From Athripsodes cinereus (taxonomy: Eukaryota; Arthropoda; Insecta; Trichoptera; Leptoceridae), in contig OX388307.1 of the NCBI GenBank assembly GCA_947579605.1, positions 19,197,237 to 19,261,236 on the forward strand: a stretch of DNA of 64,000 nucleotides, in the 5' to 3' direction. Below are positions 1 to 12,724 of this stretch, piece by piece. The notes below the pieces were generated by a model that saw only the letters and a list, made by a program, of their open reading frames with translations, searched no databases and was not told the origin of the DNA. Position 1 is the first letter of the stretch, and each line of letters opens with the position of its first letter. Position numbers and translations under genes: made by a program.

Positions 1-929
1 TTTATAAGGTAGGTAGATACTAATTACATTTTGTAAAAGTAGGCAAATAAGAAACGTAACTTCATATTTTTTGCGTATTATCACATTTTGTTATGATACG
101 AAAATATTTTTTTGGAAAAGAGGTGGGGGAGGGGGGGGGGGCGCAGTATCTCTATTTGAACCAAGCGCAAAATGCGGTTGATCCGGCACTGCATACAGTG
201 AACATGAAAATAATCTTTTTGCTAAAAGATTCTCTCACAACCTAAATTATTTTATTGTATTTTTACTTACAGTTATTTGTGTGGTTTTAAATAATAAAGA
301 TCGATTTATATCACTTTTCTTTTATTTTATAAAACACAAGTTAAGTTTTACAAGAAGTAGTAAATGTAACAATATATTAAGCAATGAAAATTGAAGAGAA
401 AATTAAATAGGTATTAACTAATTATTAACGCTGTTGAGAATCAACTGATTTTAATATTCATTTCCTATCGACTTCTTCTCTAAGCTTTTAGTTAGCCTGA
501 AAGGTTTAATCTCCAGTATGGTTTGTCACACATTGTTTCTTCTCGACCTCTATAGATGGTGGTAAATCATCACCAATATATTTCCCTTGCAACTTCTAAA
601 ACACAACATTATTTTACATCCTATAAATAAATAACAAACAATTAATGTTGGCAAGCATCGCTCGTTGCCACAAAATCAACCACATATGTTCCATCATACC
701 AAGCCAAGGTGTAGAGTGACCTATACTGATGACTGAGTGTTTCCATCTTCACACAGCAGTGGAGGAAGCTGCTAAAAGTCATCTCAAACTTAAGTCACAA
801 TTAGTGGGGGAAAACCAGGAGAACAAATTCTGACTGGTTGCACATACCTCATTGATTTGCCAACCAATCTAATGATTAAGAAGTTTAGTTTTGAGAAAAA
901 CTTTAATATTAAACTGAGCATAAAGAAAG
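1..929. other. Intergenic, no gene seen
   Basis: AT-rich sequence with no supportable gene. Around 120-200 there is a G-rich run followed by a segment ending in GATCCGGCACTG, which resembles the right end of the hAT-type element found intact at 23333-23505. No matching left end or target duplication was found, so it is at most a solo end. Confidence 0.5.
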
Positions 930-1015
930 AATGGGATGAGGACAATATTGGGTAGTGGCTTGCCCCAAGGCAGTCATTTGTCACCAGTCCTATTCCTGAT
1001 TTTCCTCAAGTATTT
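930..1015 (+). mobile_element. Tiny non-LTR reverse transcriptase remnant
   Basis: From 936 one frame reads GSGLPQGSHLSPVLFLIFL, which matches the LPQGSxLSPxLF block found in jockey and I-type reverse transcriptases. The frame is lost soon after and no other RT block is visible nearby, so this is a short relic. It could be a chance remnant of a much larger decayed copy. Confidence 0.55.
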
Positions 1016-1724
1016 TTTTATCAACTCCTATAGTTTCAGAAGTCATCTGAATAGTTAACGTTTATAACTCCGGAGGGGACTATATGACGCCATTGTTTAT
1101 ATATGTATTGTTTACATAAACAAACATTCCAGGACACGCAGCGACAGGTATAAACATGTTTTATTAGTTTCACAACAACCGCGGTATTGTTTAAATGTGT
1201 TTTCGATGACAAAAATTTATTACGCATCCTTGCACATTGTTAAAACCATGGAAAATTTCGAACCAAGTCAAAGTAAAATGACTTTATTTTTAACGTGTAT
1301 AGTGATGAAAGGACTTTGTGGTCTGCTAATATAAGGGCAAAATGGGGAAAAGGCATGAAACATATTATGAATTTGCGACACCTGTCCTAAAAAACCTAGG
1401 ATGCATTTAAGGGATTATTTTCTTAAATATCATACTTTTAAAAATCAAAAAATAATGTCCAAATGTCTTGTTTTTCACTAAATAAACTAATTTGAACATT
1501 TACCTAATAGTATGAATAAAGAAATTGCTTTTATATATTATATTGTTAATTTACAAAATTATACGCTGGAGTTGCTGGAATGTCATGCAGAAAAAAATTG
1601 GAATTCAAAGAGTTAATCAATAGTTAGTTGATCAGATTGGACTAAATCACCAACTCTTTAGTATTTTCATCGGTTTTTGAGATGGAGGAGCGACCCAGGC
1701 ACACGTCAGCATTAACCATCTTGA
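1016..1724. other. Intergenic, no gene seen
   Basis: AT-rich spacer between an RT relic and the tail of the jockey-like LINE. No coding pattern, inverted repeat or tandem array stands out. Confidence 0.4.
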
Positions 1725-1904
1725 AATATTTAATTTTATTTATTTATTCTTTATTCTCCAACATCTCCCGTAGGTCCTTTACAGGACACTTGGGTTTATT
1801 AACATTACAATAGTACAAAAGAAGTAAAAAAAAAACATCAATACAACAGAAAGAGCGCAGCAAAGCACAACATACAAGAAAAAATTGAAAAGTCAAGACA
1901 CAAC

Positions 1905-2064
1905 AATAAACAAACATAAATCCATAAATTCATTTCTTCAGTACTAAAAGGATGTAAAAGGTCCCTTTAGCACCATGTCAAAGTACAAACATAAATACAA
2001 ACATAAATTCATTTTCTTCAGTACTAAAAGGATGTAAAAGGTCCCTTTAGCACCATGTCAGAGT
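1905..2064. repeat. 80-bp direct repeat, two copies
   Basis: A unit containing GTACTAAAAGGATGTAAAAG and the following 20 bases occurs at 1941-1980 and again at 2021-2060, with a spacing of exactly 80 bp. It lies within the 3' UTR of the jockey-like LINE. Confidence 0.9.
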
Positions 2065-2300
2065 GTAAAAAATATTTCATAAAAGTAAATAAAATAAAAA
2101 AAAAATCCACAGCAAAAAACAGACGAATATGAAAGCAAATTACAACAAAGATGTGTATTCTTCACTTAAAAACAATACTGCAGTAAGAGCTTCAGAAGAG
2201 TTATTTCACAAGAACAAAGTCAGGGTTAGACAACACGCTTTTATGTAAGTGTATATAGTATTATTAGTACATTAATGAGTTAGTAGGTACAATATGCCAT

Positions 2301-3248
2301 TCAGGTTAGATTATTGGTTAACATCTCGTCAATAGAGTAGAAGGCATTGCTAACAAGATACTTTTTCACCTCTCTCTTGAAGCATGGAAAATGGAGAGAT
2401 TTGAGGTGGACTGGAAGGTTGTTAAAAAGTCTCACACTCATGCAGACAAAACTCTTTGACACTTTTGCCAATCTGTGGCCAGGAGGACGAATCAACTCTT
2501 TTGCTCTTGTATTATAGTGGTGGTAATCTAAGTTTAGTGGTGTATTTTTTATATTTTTGTGAGCATATAATAAACATTCAAAAGCAAAACAACAGGGTAC
2601 AGTTAGTATTTCCTGCTGCTTGAAGATTGTTCTACAAGAGTCTCTAGGACTCATGCTGAGGAGCGTTATTAGTGCTCGTTTCTGCAGTATAAACACTCTA
2701 GCTGATCCAGAGCCCATTCCCCAGAACAATACACCATAAGACATAATTGTGTGAAAGTATGCATAGTACACGGTCTTGGCAGTTTCTTTCCCACAGATAT
2801 CCCTAACCTTTTTTATGGCGTAGATTGCAGAATTAAGTCTTTTACATAAATGATCTATGTGATTGTCCCATTGTAATTTCCTGTCGAGTATAACTCCCAG
2901 AAATTTGCTTTCGTTAACAACTCCCACTCCCCTTTCAGAGAGGGTGACAGCTAGTGAGTCTAAGGTATCAGGTCCACCAAGAGAGAAGCTCATAGCATTT
3001 GTTTTTGTCTTATTTAAAACTAAGGAATTATCACTGAACCAATTTTCTAGAAGTTCTAGTGTTTCTACGGCATTATTTATATTATTAATATCATTTTTCT
3101 TACCTTTGAGGATCAGTGAAGTATCGTCAGCAAACATTATTATTTCAGAGTTATTGTTAGTGCAGTTAGGAAGGTCATTTATGTAAATAAGAAACAATAG
3201 TGGTCCCAGCACAGATCCTTGCGGAACTCCACAGCTTATTCCGCTCAA
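2301..3248 (-). pseudogene. Reverse transcriptase C-terminal fragment (jockey/CR1-like)
   Basis: A 315-residue open frame starts without a proper ATG (the first codon is TTG), consistent with a 5' truncation. It shows the RT block VPQGSVLGPLLFLIYINDL followed by the catalytic FADDTSLIL block (YxDD-type, here FADD), then the thumb region with SESKFLGVILDRKLQW and a long C-terminal tail. The fingers and upstream palm blocks are missing, so this copy cannot be active. The frame is otherwise intact, which suggests a fairly recent insertion. The clade is judged from the block wording only; jockey versus CR1 is not settled. Confidence 0.85.
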
Positions 3249-3250
3249 AA

Positions 3251-3803
3251 ACTAGCGCAAGTGACAAAAATACATTACTATGCACTTATTTTGTCACGAA
3301 ATAGGTTTCAGAAGACTTTTTTTCAACTTGCTTATAAAATTTCACAGAAGTTATACCAACAATTATTCTCGCAAAAGAAAAGACATCAAAATTACACATA
3401 CATAGAATATTTAATGCACAAAAAGTTATGAAAGGTAGGAAGGTATATTAATAAAAACTGTTTATTACATATAACATACTAAGAGTAAAGGAAAGACCAC
3501 AAATCTGCAATAAACTGTTTATTATTTATTTATTACAAATTCCACAGAGTATTCAATATATGGGAGCATACAGAAAATGTGAATCAAATGATTTGTTTTA
3601 ATTATTATGTGCCATAGAAATAACTAAGTATTCAATTTGTAAAAAAAATATAAACAGAACTGTGTTATTTTCTGGGTGCTCCTTAGATTGATGAATCACA
3701 GAAAAAAAATACATATTATACTGTCCTTTTAAATCAGAACTATGCTAACTCCAAAATGACAACTTTACAAGAGAACAATTTGAAAGTTACAAATGTCACA
3801 GTA
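3251..3803. other. Intergenic, no gene seen
   Basis: AT-rich DNA with short open frames only and nothing recognised. Confidence 0.4.
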
Positions 3804-3810
3804 TTACTGG

Positions 3811-4007
3811 GGCCTGAGTCAAAACACTTTTTAAAGTTACATTTTCGTTTCGTTAATGTTTGAATATAGATGACGTTGCAAGCAAGTGTCAATTTCATTG
3901 CTAAGATACACAATAGTTACGAAAATTGCCACTTTGGCGCAACGTCATCTGCACTCAAACGATTGGATAACGAAAACGTAACGCTAAAATGTGTTTTGAC
4001 TCAGGCC
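3811..4007. mobile_element. Foldback MITE, 197 bp
   Basis: The ends are inverted copies: GGCCTGAGTCAAAACAC at 3811-3827 and its complement GTGTTTTGACTCAGGCC at 3991-4007. The inverted symmetry continues inward (TTTTCGTTTCGTTAATG against TTGGATAACGAAAACG, and GATGACGTTGC against GCAACGTCATC), so most of the element can fold into one imperfect hairpin. There is no coding capacity. No convincing target duplication was found, so the superfamily is open. Confidence 0.8.
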
Positions 4008-5179
4008 TCAGGTCACATGAATTTTATTTTTCAAACATGAACAACAATTTGTTGCCATATGACATGTAATAGTTATTGTGTTTATATTTGCATAAATACA
4101 TCCAAAATGATAAATTTGGAGTTAGCAAAGTTGTGTTCTAATGGGAGGATATTCAGTAACAGTGGCCTATAACATACTTGATATGTTTGTCAAATAATAA
4201 AATAAGGAAAAGATCTATAATATAAGAACCCTATTAGTAAGATTTGAGAGATAAAATTGTTTTGGTGACAAAAAGTGAGTCGAATAGAAAAGAAGCTAAT
4301 CACATAATATAATATGTAAGAATCATCAAAAATATTATCTTCTGCAAATAGTTAGCTGCTTGTAACAATAGTCTCCACATTTGTGATGAATAGAGTTTGT
4401 GAAAACTAATTTCACAATAAAACACAAACATTATGCTTCAAATCAATGGCAAACAGGGTACCAGACACTGGATACAACATAAATATAGCAAACTATAAAA
4501 GCCTTAAATAATATCAACATTAATTAATACATCACAAATCACAGATTTTTAAAATATATGAATAACTTAAAACATACCATAGATTTAAAAATATACACTT
4601 AAAAACTAACAAATTAAAATTACATTTGAGAATAATAAAGAATGCTTTACACAGAAGATGTGATAAGATAATGCACATCATATGGCAAGGAACTGTTGCG
4701 TAAGAAACTAATTCTCACAGAGATCTATGAGTGTAATTACTCCACTATTAAGTCTTAAGTTTAAGAAATTTTGTTCAGTTATTTTTTTAAAACAAGTTAC
4801 ACACTGTAAGTCACCTTTTAGAGAATAGCTGAATATAAATACATTTATTATTTGTGTCAGTACACACATAGTAGAATTCCAATCAAGATCGATAATGATC
4901 TAATAAGTCAAGAGACGTCTCTCTTATGATCAATAATTTATAGTAGACAGAAACACTTGTTTCAATTTACCTAATAAATAAGTTTAAAATATCAAAGTAA
5001 GTATAATATGGGAAAAAGGTATCCTGTAATAGATCTAAATAAATCACAGACAAATTATACAATCCCATGTGTAAAAATCAGGCCAATTTATGTGAAAAAG
5101 ATAGAGAGAGATTACAAATTGCTTAATATGTATGTATATAAACAGGCAAGGTAATCCTTTTGGTAATATCTATTAGGGC
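4008..5179. other. Intergenic, no gene seen
   Basis: Very AT-rich stretch without a supportable gene or strong repeat. Confidence 0.4.
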
Positions 5180-6145
5180 AAGGCTCAAAAATCTTCCTGG
5201 TTCTGAGAAAAACCAGTGTCCTCTACTTCTTAACCTGCATTAAAAAATATATACATACATGTCATTGCAGTATAATTTAGGATATAAAGTTAGGTTCAGA
5301 GATATTCATTTTACACAGCTTTATAACTATTAAATTTGAATTTCAAAAATAACTTTCACTCTTCGTCCCATACAAATGTACGGTGTCCACATAATGCTTT
5401 GAAAACTTACTAGAGCAAAATGTAAAGATTTCATTATATTTTAAGTATCTTTTTTCATAAAACTATAGATAATTCTATTATTGTTCCTATGTTTGCTATC
5501 ATCAAAATTAATAAAAATTGCTTTCATATGCGTGTCCAATTTCGACAGCTGTTATATTTTATTAGATTTTTTTTTTCATTTTGCATTTAACGACAATTTA
5601 TTTTGTTTTAAATTACACTGGCAACATTTATTTCATCATTTATGTAGGTTGAAATGTTACACAGGTGAAAATAAAATCTACACGCAGAAGTAAAGAAGAA
5701 TTCAGTATTTTGTTATTAAAATCAGAAAATTATGTTTCTGACAAGTTAAGTAAATACATCACTCAAATTTAATATATTAAAAACAAACTTATATTTTACT
5801 ATAAAAACACATAGAAATTAGTGATGTTTGAAGTAAAAAAAAAAACAAATTAACATTTCAGTTCATGTCTACTCTCATAGGAATCTGACTATTTTGTATC
5901 TAAAAGACAGTTCACAGTGTGTGTATTTCAGTAATTTTATACATATGAACAATATTTTTGCATAGGGATGGCGCTAGAGATAAGAACATAATATGTATGG
6001 ACACATTTTATTTTATGAGTAACATAATGCCTGTGTGATTGTCTGAAGGCAGTTTTATCAATAACTTGTGATGCACTTTGGTTCATAAAATCGTGTTTAT
6101 GGTTTGTAAGCAAAATTTGTGAGCCTATAGGACAAAAAATGGTGA
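5180..6145. mobile_element. Non-coding inverted-repeat element, copy 1
   Basis: This stretch is a diverged relative of the older element at 56656-61952. Blocks shared in the same order include the segment around 5360-5480 (compare 56860-56990), 5480-5650 (compare 57000-57180), 5830-5930 (compare 57380-57475) and the right end at 6095-6140 (compare 61915-61950). The outer ends are loose inverted copies of each other (AGGCTCAAAAATCTT at the left, complement of a GAGCCTATAGGAC-type right end). It has no transposase frame and boundaries are approximate. Confidence 0.55.
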
Positions 6146-6430
6146 AGACATAAACATAAACAGGGTTACCAAATTAATTATGTAGCAAAATAATACACAA
6201 TATAACAGATATTTGTATGCATATAATAATAATAATATACAAAATTTGTGACCTTTTTAAAAGTAAATAGCTTATGATAAATTGTCATTTAAACATCCAT
6301 GAAGGATCAGCGCAATATTAATAAAAATATAACAGAGTTAGGAACATATTATAAATACACATCACACTGAATGAGTCAAAAGAAATTATTGTGACCCCAA
6401 TATTGGAAATTAAATAATTAGTTTGGACAG

Positions 6431-6520
6431 TTTGCATGTTTCTTACATGCAGCTGATCTGCTGGCTACCCCACTTGTGGGATATGCCGTGATGGTATAGA
6501 AGAAGAAGAAGAAGAAGAAA
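6431..6520 (+). repeat. SINE-like dispersed repeat, 3' part
   Basis: Carries the shared core GGCTACCCCACTTGTGGGAT and ends in GATGGTATAG followed by an (AAG)n tail. It is one of about eleven copies in the window. Confidence 0.75.
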
Positions 6521-8026
6521 TAATTAGTTTGATTAATAATAATAAATAAATGTTGTAAAGTACTTAAGAAGCACACAGTTATTAGACCAAAATATTGAAG
6601 ATAGAATTACATAGAATAGAATGTGTGAGTAACAACAGTGCAGAAATATGTTATTAGAAAGAGCTTATATTGGCTTCATCTTATATAAGTTCATAATACT
6701 TCTATGCATAATGTAAGGGAAGTAAATTGATTATCTTGGGTAATGTGGTATTCATATTCACATTACTGCAGTTCAATTACTTTATTAAACATTAAATTAC
6801 ATGTATATTATGGACATTTAATTAACACTCATTATTATTATATTATGTATGTTATTATGTGTGAGGGGACACAGAATAATGTATTTATTGTATTCTACAT
6901 AGGGTTGTTACAACAGGGGAACAACATTAATCTACTTGTTTTAAACTGATAAAACATCAATAAATATAATTTTAATCAGTTACACATGAACATACACATA
7001 TAATAGGTCATACAATGAATAATACAAGCTATTCATGTTTCATATTCACATGCATACTTTTATAGAGTGCACATATAACATGCAAAAATTAATGATAAGA
7101 TAGATGCCAATAATGGTATCCATCTTGCAATAATAATAAAATAAAAAATCTTCAATTTATAAAACATACAAGAGAATATTTAGAACTATAACATAGTAAA
7201 TTAGAAGCTAACTACCGCATATACATGTGGTGCCAGCTAACATGTTTGACTAGTGTAAGGTTAGATGTGTCAGCATAGAGACGATGACAAGACTGTAAAC
7301 TTAAAATTATTAAATAGGACAACCTATATTAAATGCTGTAAAAATCAGATCATAAATACAAGTGAAATGTTAAAGAGATAATAATACTGATTGCTTAAGT
7401 AATATCTACAAAATAATAATAACTAAAATTTATATTTATATGTGCTTCATGCCATATTGCAAATCACTTATATCAAATAATTTGTATAAAATATACTCAA
7501 ACTGAGAAACACAAAGAGGGAAAACACTTTATATTGTTTACTAGTTGCATTGTACACAGTGCATGTAATTAATGCAAATCCTAAACCGAAATAAGAGAGC
7601 AATTGGTTTAAAATGAACCGTGTAAAAATGATATTGATAAAGCATAATTGATAAATAAAAATGTCTTAACAATACATTAAATATCTTTTGAATTCGTTTA
7701 AAATGATCTAAAGACAACAACCAACATTGATTAATATAAGATAATTTATGTTTATAGACACAGACATGGAAGCTTGGGATGTTCACATACAAGTTGAGCA
7801 CATTCACTCCATCAACATAAAACTGTTGAACATTTAATAATAATACACTCACAACAATTGCCTTCACTACCACATCCATAACTAGAAAATTCAATAACCT
7901 GAAGAATCCATATAAGAACACACACAATAAAAACAAATTAATAGACACAAAAAAAGGAGATAGAAAAACACATCTAGGGAAGTTATTTTGTATGGGAGAG
8001 ATGGCAGAATGGAAATAAAGTACGGG
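6521..8026 (-). other. Downstream region of CUEDC2, probable 3' UTR in part
   Basis: AT-rich sequence downstream of the CUEDC2 stop codon. A 135-codon minus-strand open frame (7541-7948) is hydrophobic but has the low-complexity composition expected of AT-rich noncoding DNA, and no homology is recognised. The true 3' end of the CUEDC2 transcript cannot be fixed by eye. Confidence 0.4.
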
Positions 8027-11000
8027 TTAAGGTGGACAATGTGGTTTCTTTGGTTTCTTGAGGCTAGACTCATCTTCAACACCACTCTTAGGAACCTCCG
8101 TGTACCTTTCACCCTTTAGAGACACAATCTTGTTATCTCTGTATCGCACCAGCTTCTTGGGTTCCATTTTTGGCTGAATAGGCTTATGCTCTTTGGTATC
8201 TGAGCTCTTGTCAACATATGAATACCTTAAACATATTCAAGGAAAATTATAATACATACACAACATTGGTTCTTTTTGCCACCTCAAGATGATGAATGAT
8301 ATTTCATTCAAACATTGTAGTAGGCCTTCTGTCAGTATATCCAGTAGAGGACCAAGATTCTTTAAAGTTTTAAAATAAGTGATCACAGTTGAACCAATAC
8401 ATGTTACTTTCCAAAGCTATTGTTTTAGTGCTAAGGCCCAAATGTTCTTGATTCAAAAATTATAAATAAATTCAATGTCAGGTACCTATATGTGTTTGAC
8501 TATTTTAGGAATAACAAAAACACATTACATAATACCTATTATGTTACAGATAGTGAATATTCTTTAACCTTAGGTAGGAATATATAATAACCTGTCTATA
8601 ATGCGGCTCTTGAGTTGATCATCATTGAGAGTATGGTGTGAGCGAGGAGGAGGAGGTGGTAAAGTAGATAACGCCCTAGCCTGCCCACTCTCCCTTCTGT
8701 GCAACACCAGCCCTGCGGCTCTCTCTACATCTCCCATTGCTATGCTCACACACTGCTGGATCTGAACTCACAAACAATGTTACTTTGTAAAATTATCAAG
8801 TACTCAATGATTTGTCAGACTAATGAGATTTACATTGTATACATACCTCAATGGGACAAGTATTAGGGAACATATCCTGCAAAACTTGACATTGTGTTGG
8901 GTAGATAGAAGCAGCTGGAGTAACCTTACCACCATTCCCACCATCTGAACTCTCTGAGTTGGAGTGAGATCTTGGTGTAATAGTTGGAAGAGATTCATTC
9001 AAGCTTTGCAATGTTAAAGTTATTTTTTCAGAATCACCATTTTTAGTAGCTAAAATATCACCATAAATATAAAAGTTACAATTGTTATACATTTCTCAAT
9101 GACTTACAATCATTTATTTTATTTATTTATTCTTTTTGCACATCATCATTACATTTATGACACACTACTTCATCATATAGTAATAATATTTCAATATACA
9201 CATACGAGAGTTATGATTCTCTGCAGCCCTTCCTCTCAAATCAGCTTCTAAATCAAAGATCCATGAATAAACCTGAGCTTGGTCCAAACTACAGAAGTTG
9301 GGGAAGTAAGCAGACAACATTTCAACAAAACCTGAAACAAAATTCACTTCATAAACTGTTTGAACAATTTTAACTCAGAGTTGTGTTTTATATGACAAAT
9401 ATAGTCTCATCTGCAAAGCCAACAGATTGTGCAAACTCCTCCTAGTAGGTAACAAGGAAGGTGTTTTAATGGTTACAAATCAACTTAGGCACTTTACCAT
9501 GGTGCATTCACCAATCCCAACACATTCTGTTTCAAACTTAGTATGTTTGACATCTATTGAGTATACCTACATGTATATAATTTAAGTACTTAAGTAATCT
9601 ATCGAAATAAAGCTAGTGTTGAAAACAGCATGGGTGTACCCAGGAATTTCTCTAGAGCAGCGATGCACAAACTGCAGACCTTGGTCAGTATATCTGGGGC
9701 CCGCCAGCGAATTAATAGTCAACACCAGTGATAATCGAATATTCGGTAAAATTACCGGATACTTAATAATTCAAGTAAATATTTTTTAAGGAAACTGAGG
9801 AGTTTTTGAAATATTTCAAATTTCTATACCATTTTGAAAATTCAGTGACAATGGGTAGAAATTTTAATGTGTGAGCATTTCTAGAAATTAAAATTTTTAG
9901 TGTTAATTTTCTTATAGCGGCCCGTCTTGGCTCATATCTTCCCAAGTGGCCCCTGTTCCCTATAAGTCTGTGCATCCCTGCTCTAGAGGGATGGAGAAGG
10001 GGGGACAGCAGCTAAGCAATCAGTTTTTTTGTCTCAGTTATTAAATTTTCAGTTAGGTATAGTATTTTTAAATTGTTAAGAATTTCAGAAGCACCTTACA
10101 TTTAGTCTGACAAATTATCAAATATGTAAACCGTTTTATTTTCAGTCTGCCTTAGCATTCAAATTTGTATTAGAAAAAATCCACCCTCCCTCTGGATAAG
10201 TCCATAGAAAATAAGGAAATTGTACAGTAGAAAGACATTTTACATCTTAAATTCAGCTATAAGGTATAGATACAGTGAAACCTCTATCTATCGTTCCTCG
10301 AATAATTGTTTTCCGTATTTGTCGTTATTTTTTACAGTTCCGAATTATTTTCATACAAAACACGTAAAAATATATCGCATCCATCGTTTCTCTATATGAT
10401 TTTATCGCATTGACCGTTTAACTTACACAAAAAATTCGTATATATGTATAAAAACATTGGAGAGCGAGCGAGAAAGAAAGAGCAGTTTGTTGATTCTGTC
10501 GGCTGTCTTTTATGATAGTACATCAGTAGGTATAATAAAAAAGCAAATGACGATGAAAGATTACATACAGTATAAAGTATGATTTTGGTCTCCATGCAGC
10601 TTTCTTTTTTATTTTGTTACTATATTTTTTATTTCAACTAATTTTATAAAACCTATATACTCTATGTACCTACATATTAAACATTAAAATACATATTAAT
10701 GTGATTGTTTCTATACTCCCGCATTCATTGTTTTCCCGCATCCATAGTTTATTTCAATAGGTCCCTTCAAAAACGATAGAGGTTTCACTGTATACAGTTT
10801 TTTCATTCTGAATGTTTTGTTTTTATGACATGAATGTTTGCTCATTACATCAGTCTACTGACGATATCATTTATGGGAGATTCCATGAATGAACTAATAA
10901 ACTGCTGGCTATTCTTTTCCCAAAAATGGGGATATAATGTTGAGTATTTTCTAACAATAAATGAAATTATCTTATGTAGTATTGATGGTTTATTTTTCAA

Positions 11001-11339
11001 CTTTTTGAGAGAAGAAAATCTTATAAAAGGACATCATATCCCGTGTCCATTTAAGATTACAACTTAGCCCAATAACATTCTACTCCAGAAGCATGTGAAT
11101 ATTAGATAGGTATTCAATATACTATTACTTAAAATAAAAAATAAATACAAAATTGATATGTTTATAAAATTACCTTCAACATCGAAACACGGTTCCACAG
11201 AGATTTCCTCCAAGATAGATATCACGTAAGATAAAACAATGTCATCTATCACATCCAAATCTGCCTCAGGAAAATTCTTCTTGACAAACTCAAACAAACT
11301 CTCCTTTACAACAGCTCTCTGCTCAGCTATAGCGCTCAT
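8027..11339 (-). CDS. CUEDC2: CUE domain-containing protein 2
   Basis: Five exons join in phase on the minus strand: 11339-11174, 9331-9206, 9049-8847, 8761-8592 and 8225-8027 (864 nt, 287 aa; human CUEDC2 is also 287 aa). An in-frame TGA lies two codons before the ATG, which fixes the start. The N-terminus reads FVKKNFPEADLDVIDDIVLS, as in the family. Exon 2 carries the conserved FVEMLSAYFPNF block. A ubiquitin-binding CUE domain spans roughly residues 150-190, across the exon 3/4 junction (VLQDMFPN, then MGDVERAAGLVL). The last exon has the conserved basic C-terminal segment EPKKLVRYRDNKIVSLKGER. In vertebrates CUEDC2 links ubiquitin recognition to receptor turnover, NF-kB damping and mitotic checkpoint release; a similar role here is inference. 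Introns 1 and 2 hold transposons. Confidence 0.95.
9658..9980. mobile_element. hAT-type non-autonomous element, 323 bp
   Basis: The termini are CAGCGATGCACAAACT at the left and the complement of CAGGGATGCACAGACT at the right. The element is flanked by an exact 8-bp duplication, CTCTAGAG (9650-9657 and 9981-9988). An 8-bp duplication with CAG-starting termini is diagnostic of hAT transposons. It sits in CUEDC2 intron 1 and encodes no transposase. Confidence 0.92.
10273..10790. mobile_element. pogo/Tc1-type non-autonomous element, 518 bp
   Basis: The left end is CAGTGAAACCTCTATCTATC and the right end is the inverted copy AACGATAGAGGTTTCACTG. Both are bounded by TA dinucleotides (10271-10272 and 10791-10792), the duplication made by Tc1/mariner/pogo transposases. 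The CAGTGAAACC start resembles pogo ends. Short internal frames show no transposase motif. It lies in CUEDC2 intron 1. Confidence 0.88.
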
Positions 11340-11836
11340 TTTTCACTAAATACAATAATGGCAATTTCAAACAAGTCACACAAATGGCTCTCAAAAGCTC
11401 CGGCAGCTATTCAGTTAACCGAATATTAAACAATTTTATGAATAAAAATCCGACGTTTCGCAACAAATGAAATAAAATATCATTTCGTAAGTCTGACAAA
11501 CATCTTATATCACCACAACTACAAGAAAATATTCATCGAAATGAAAATCGATATAGCCACTCCGAGATAATGCGAATGCCCAGGAACGAGAGAAGAAAAC
11601 AAGAAAACCTAATTCATGCCTCTTCTTCTCTTTTCTCACCTGAATTTGACAGACGCCAGTGGCGCTACCGGGCGTCACAAACAAACAAGGCAAAGGCTAT
11701 TCGTACGTATCATAGATAAAAGAAATTATAAAATTTGTCTATGGTGAATTATTTCCATAGACAAAATTAATATTAAACTATTTCGTTTATGGATATCCAT
11801 GGATATCTAGATGTTTGCGAAATCTATTGTTCAGCG
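11340..11836. promoter_or_regulatory. CUEDC2 5' UTR and promoter region
   Basis: The sequence immediately upstream of the CUEDC2 start codon should contain its 5' UTR and promoter. A locally GC-richer patch (about 11550-11700) contains a TTTGACAGACG word, which recurs in the FANCL-proximal promoter cluster at 13699-13830. No TATA box is obvious. The assignment rests on position, so the transcription start is not mapped. Confidence 0.45.
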
Positions 11837-12224
11837 TAGGGTTGTAACGAATATCCGTATCCGCATCCGAAAAATATCCGCATCTGCAAATTTTATTTAA
11901 AGAGCTTGGAATCCGCATCCTTAAACATTTTTTGAGGATACCATGCCAAGCCAGATACATTTCTAAAATAAAATGTTGAAAATATATTTTTCGTATTAAT
12001 TCTATCCTGGTTGATATAGCAAGTATGCCAGTTCAAAGATGTGCTTCACATTTGTAAAATAGTTTTTTTTTATATAATACATTCTACTATTTTTTGTGTA
12101 GTATGCTAACGACGTAATCATGTTTCCCCCATTGAATACCTGCCAAATACTAAGTTTCCTACAAAAGGCAAGTATTTGTAAAACATGTCATATAAGACAT
12201 TTAATATCTTCAATTCAGTAATGA

Positions 12225-12310
12225 AGTAAACCACCCATTCTGAATGAATGTCTGTTAGCTTTAGTTGTTACGGAGAAGACTACCAGCATGTTTACTGCAT
12301 GCGGTACTTA
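12225..12310 (+). repeat. SINE-like dispersed repeat, diverged copy
   Basis: Contains CCACCCATTCTGAATG and AGCATGTTTACTGCATGC in the order seen in the better-preserved copies, with substitutions between them. Confidence 0.5.
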
Positions 12311-12724
12311 TGGGAAAACGCTACGATGGTGCGAATGAATGTTACCTGCTCTTACTCATTTCAAATGTAAAATTTCCGTCGTCGAACATTTTAAAATAAT
12401 TAAAGTTTACGGAAACTTATATCAATATATTTTTATTTGCCAACGTATCGATATAATTTTTTTTTTTAAGAAAATAACAAAAAATTACATCATATTAAAT
12501 AAAATTAAAGAAAATTGTCATTTTCACGCGAATTTTTTTCCAGAATAGGCTCTTTTGAACATTTTTTTTAGAAGAAGAAATTAATTATTCAAAGGCAACA
12601 CTTATTTTCAATAGATAATCTAATTGATGGTATTATTTCGAAAAATCTAAAATTTATGGGCATGTTCATAAAAAAATACGCGTTTTTCTTTCTTTTTCAA
12701 AATTAAGATATATTCATTTTTATA

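Larger units (their letters stand above)
1725..3250 (-). mobile_element. 5'-truncated jockey-like LINE with 3' UTR
   Basis: On the minus strand the element enters abruptly near 3250, inside the reverse transcriptase. It runs through the RT C-terminal part to a stop at 2301 and then has about 570 bp of 3' UTR, ending in an AATAAA-rich A-tail near 1725-1760. The UTR contains an 80-bp direct duplication (about 1905-1984 and 1985-2064). There is no endonuclease, ORF1 or RNase H. Truncation at the 5' end is usual for target-primed insertion. No clear target-site duplication was found. Confidence 0.85.

Noticed and set aside
5190..5245. Possible terminal exon on the minus strand after an ATGCAG acceptor
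   Set aside because: It lies at the edge of a repeat that has a second copy at 56.7-61.9 kb, and no upstream exon could be linked to it.
7541..7948. 135-codon minus-strand open frame downstream of CUEDC2
   Set aside because: Composition is that of AT-rich noncoding DNA (F, L, V, Y, C heavy), with no recognisable motif and no splice context. More likely 3' UTR or spacer.
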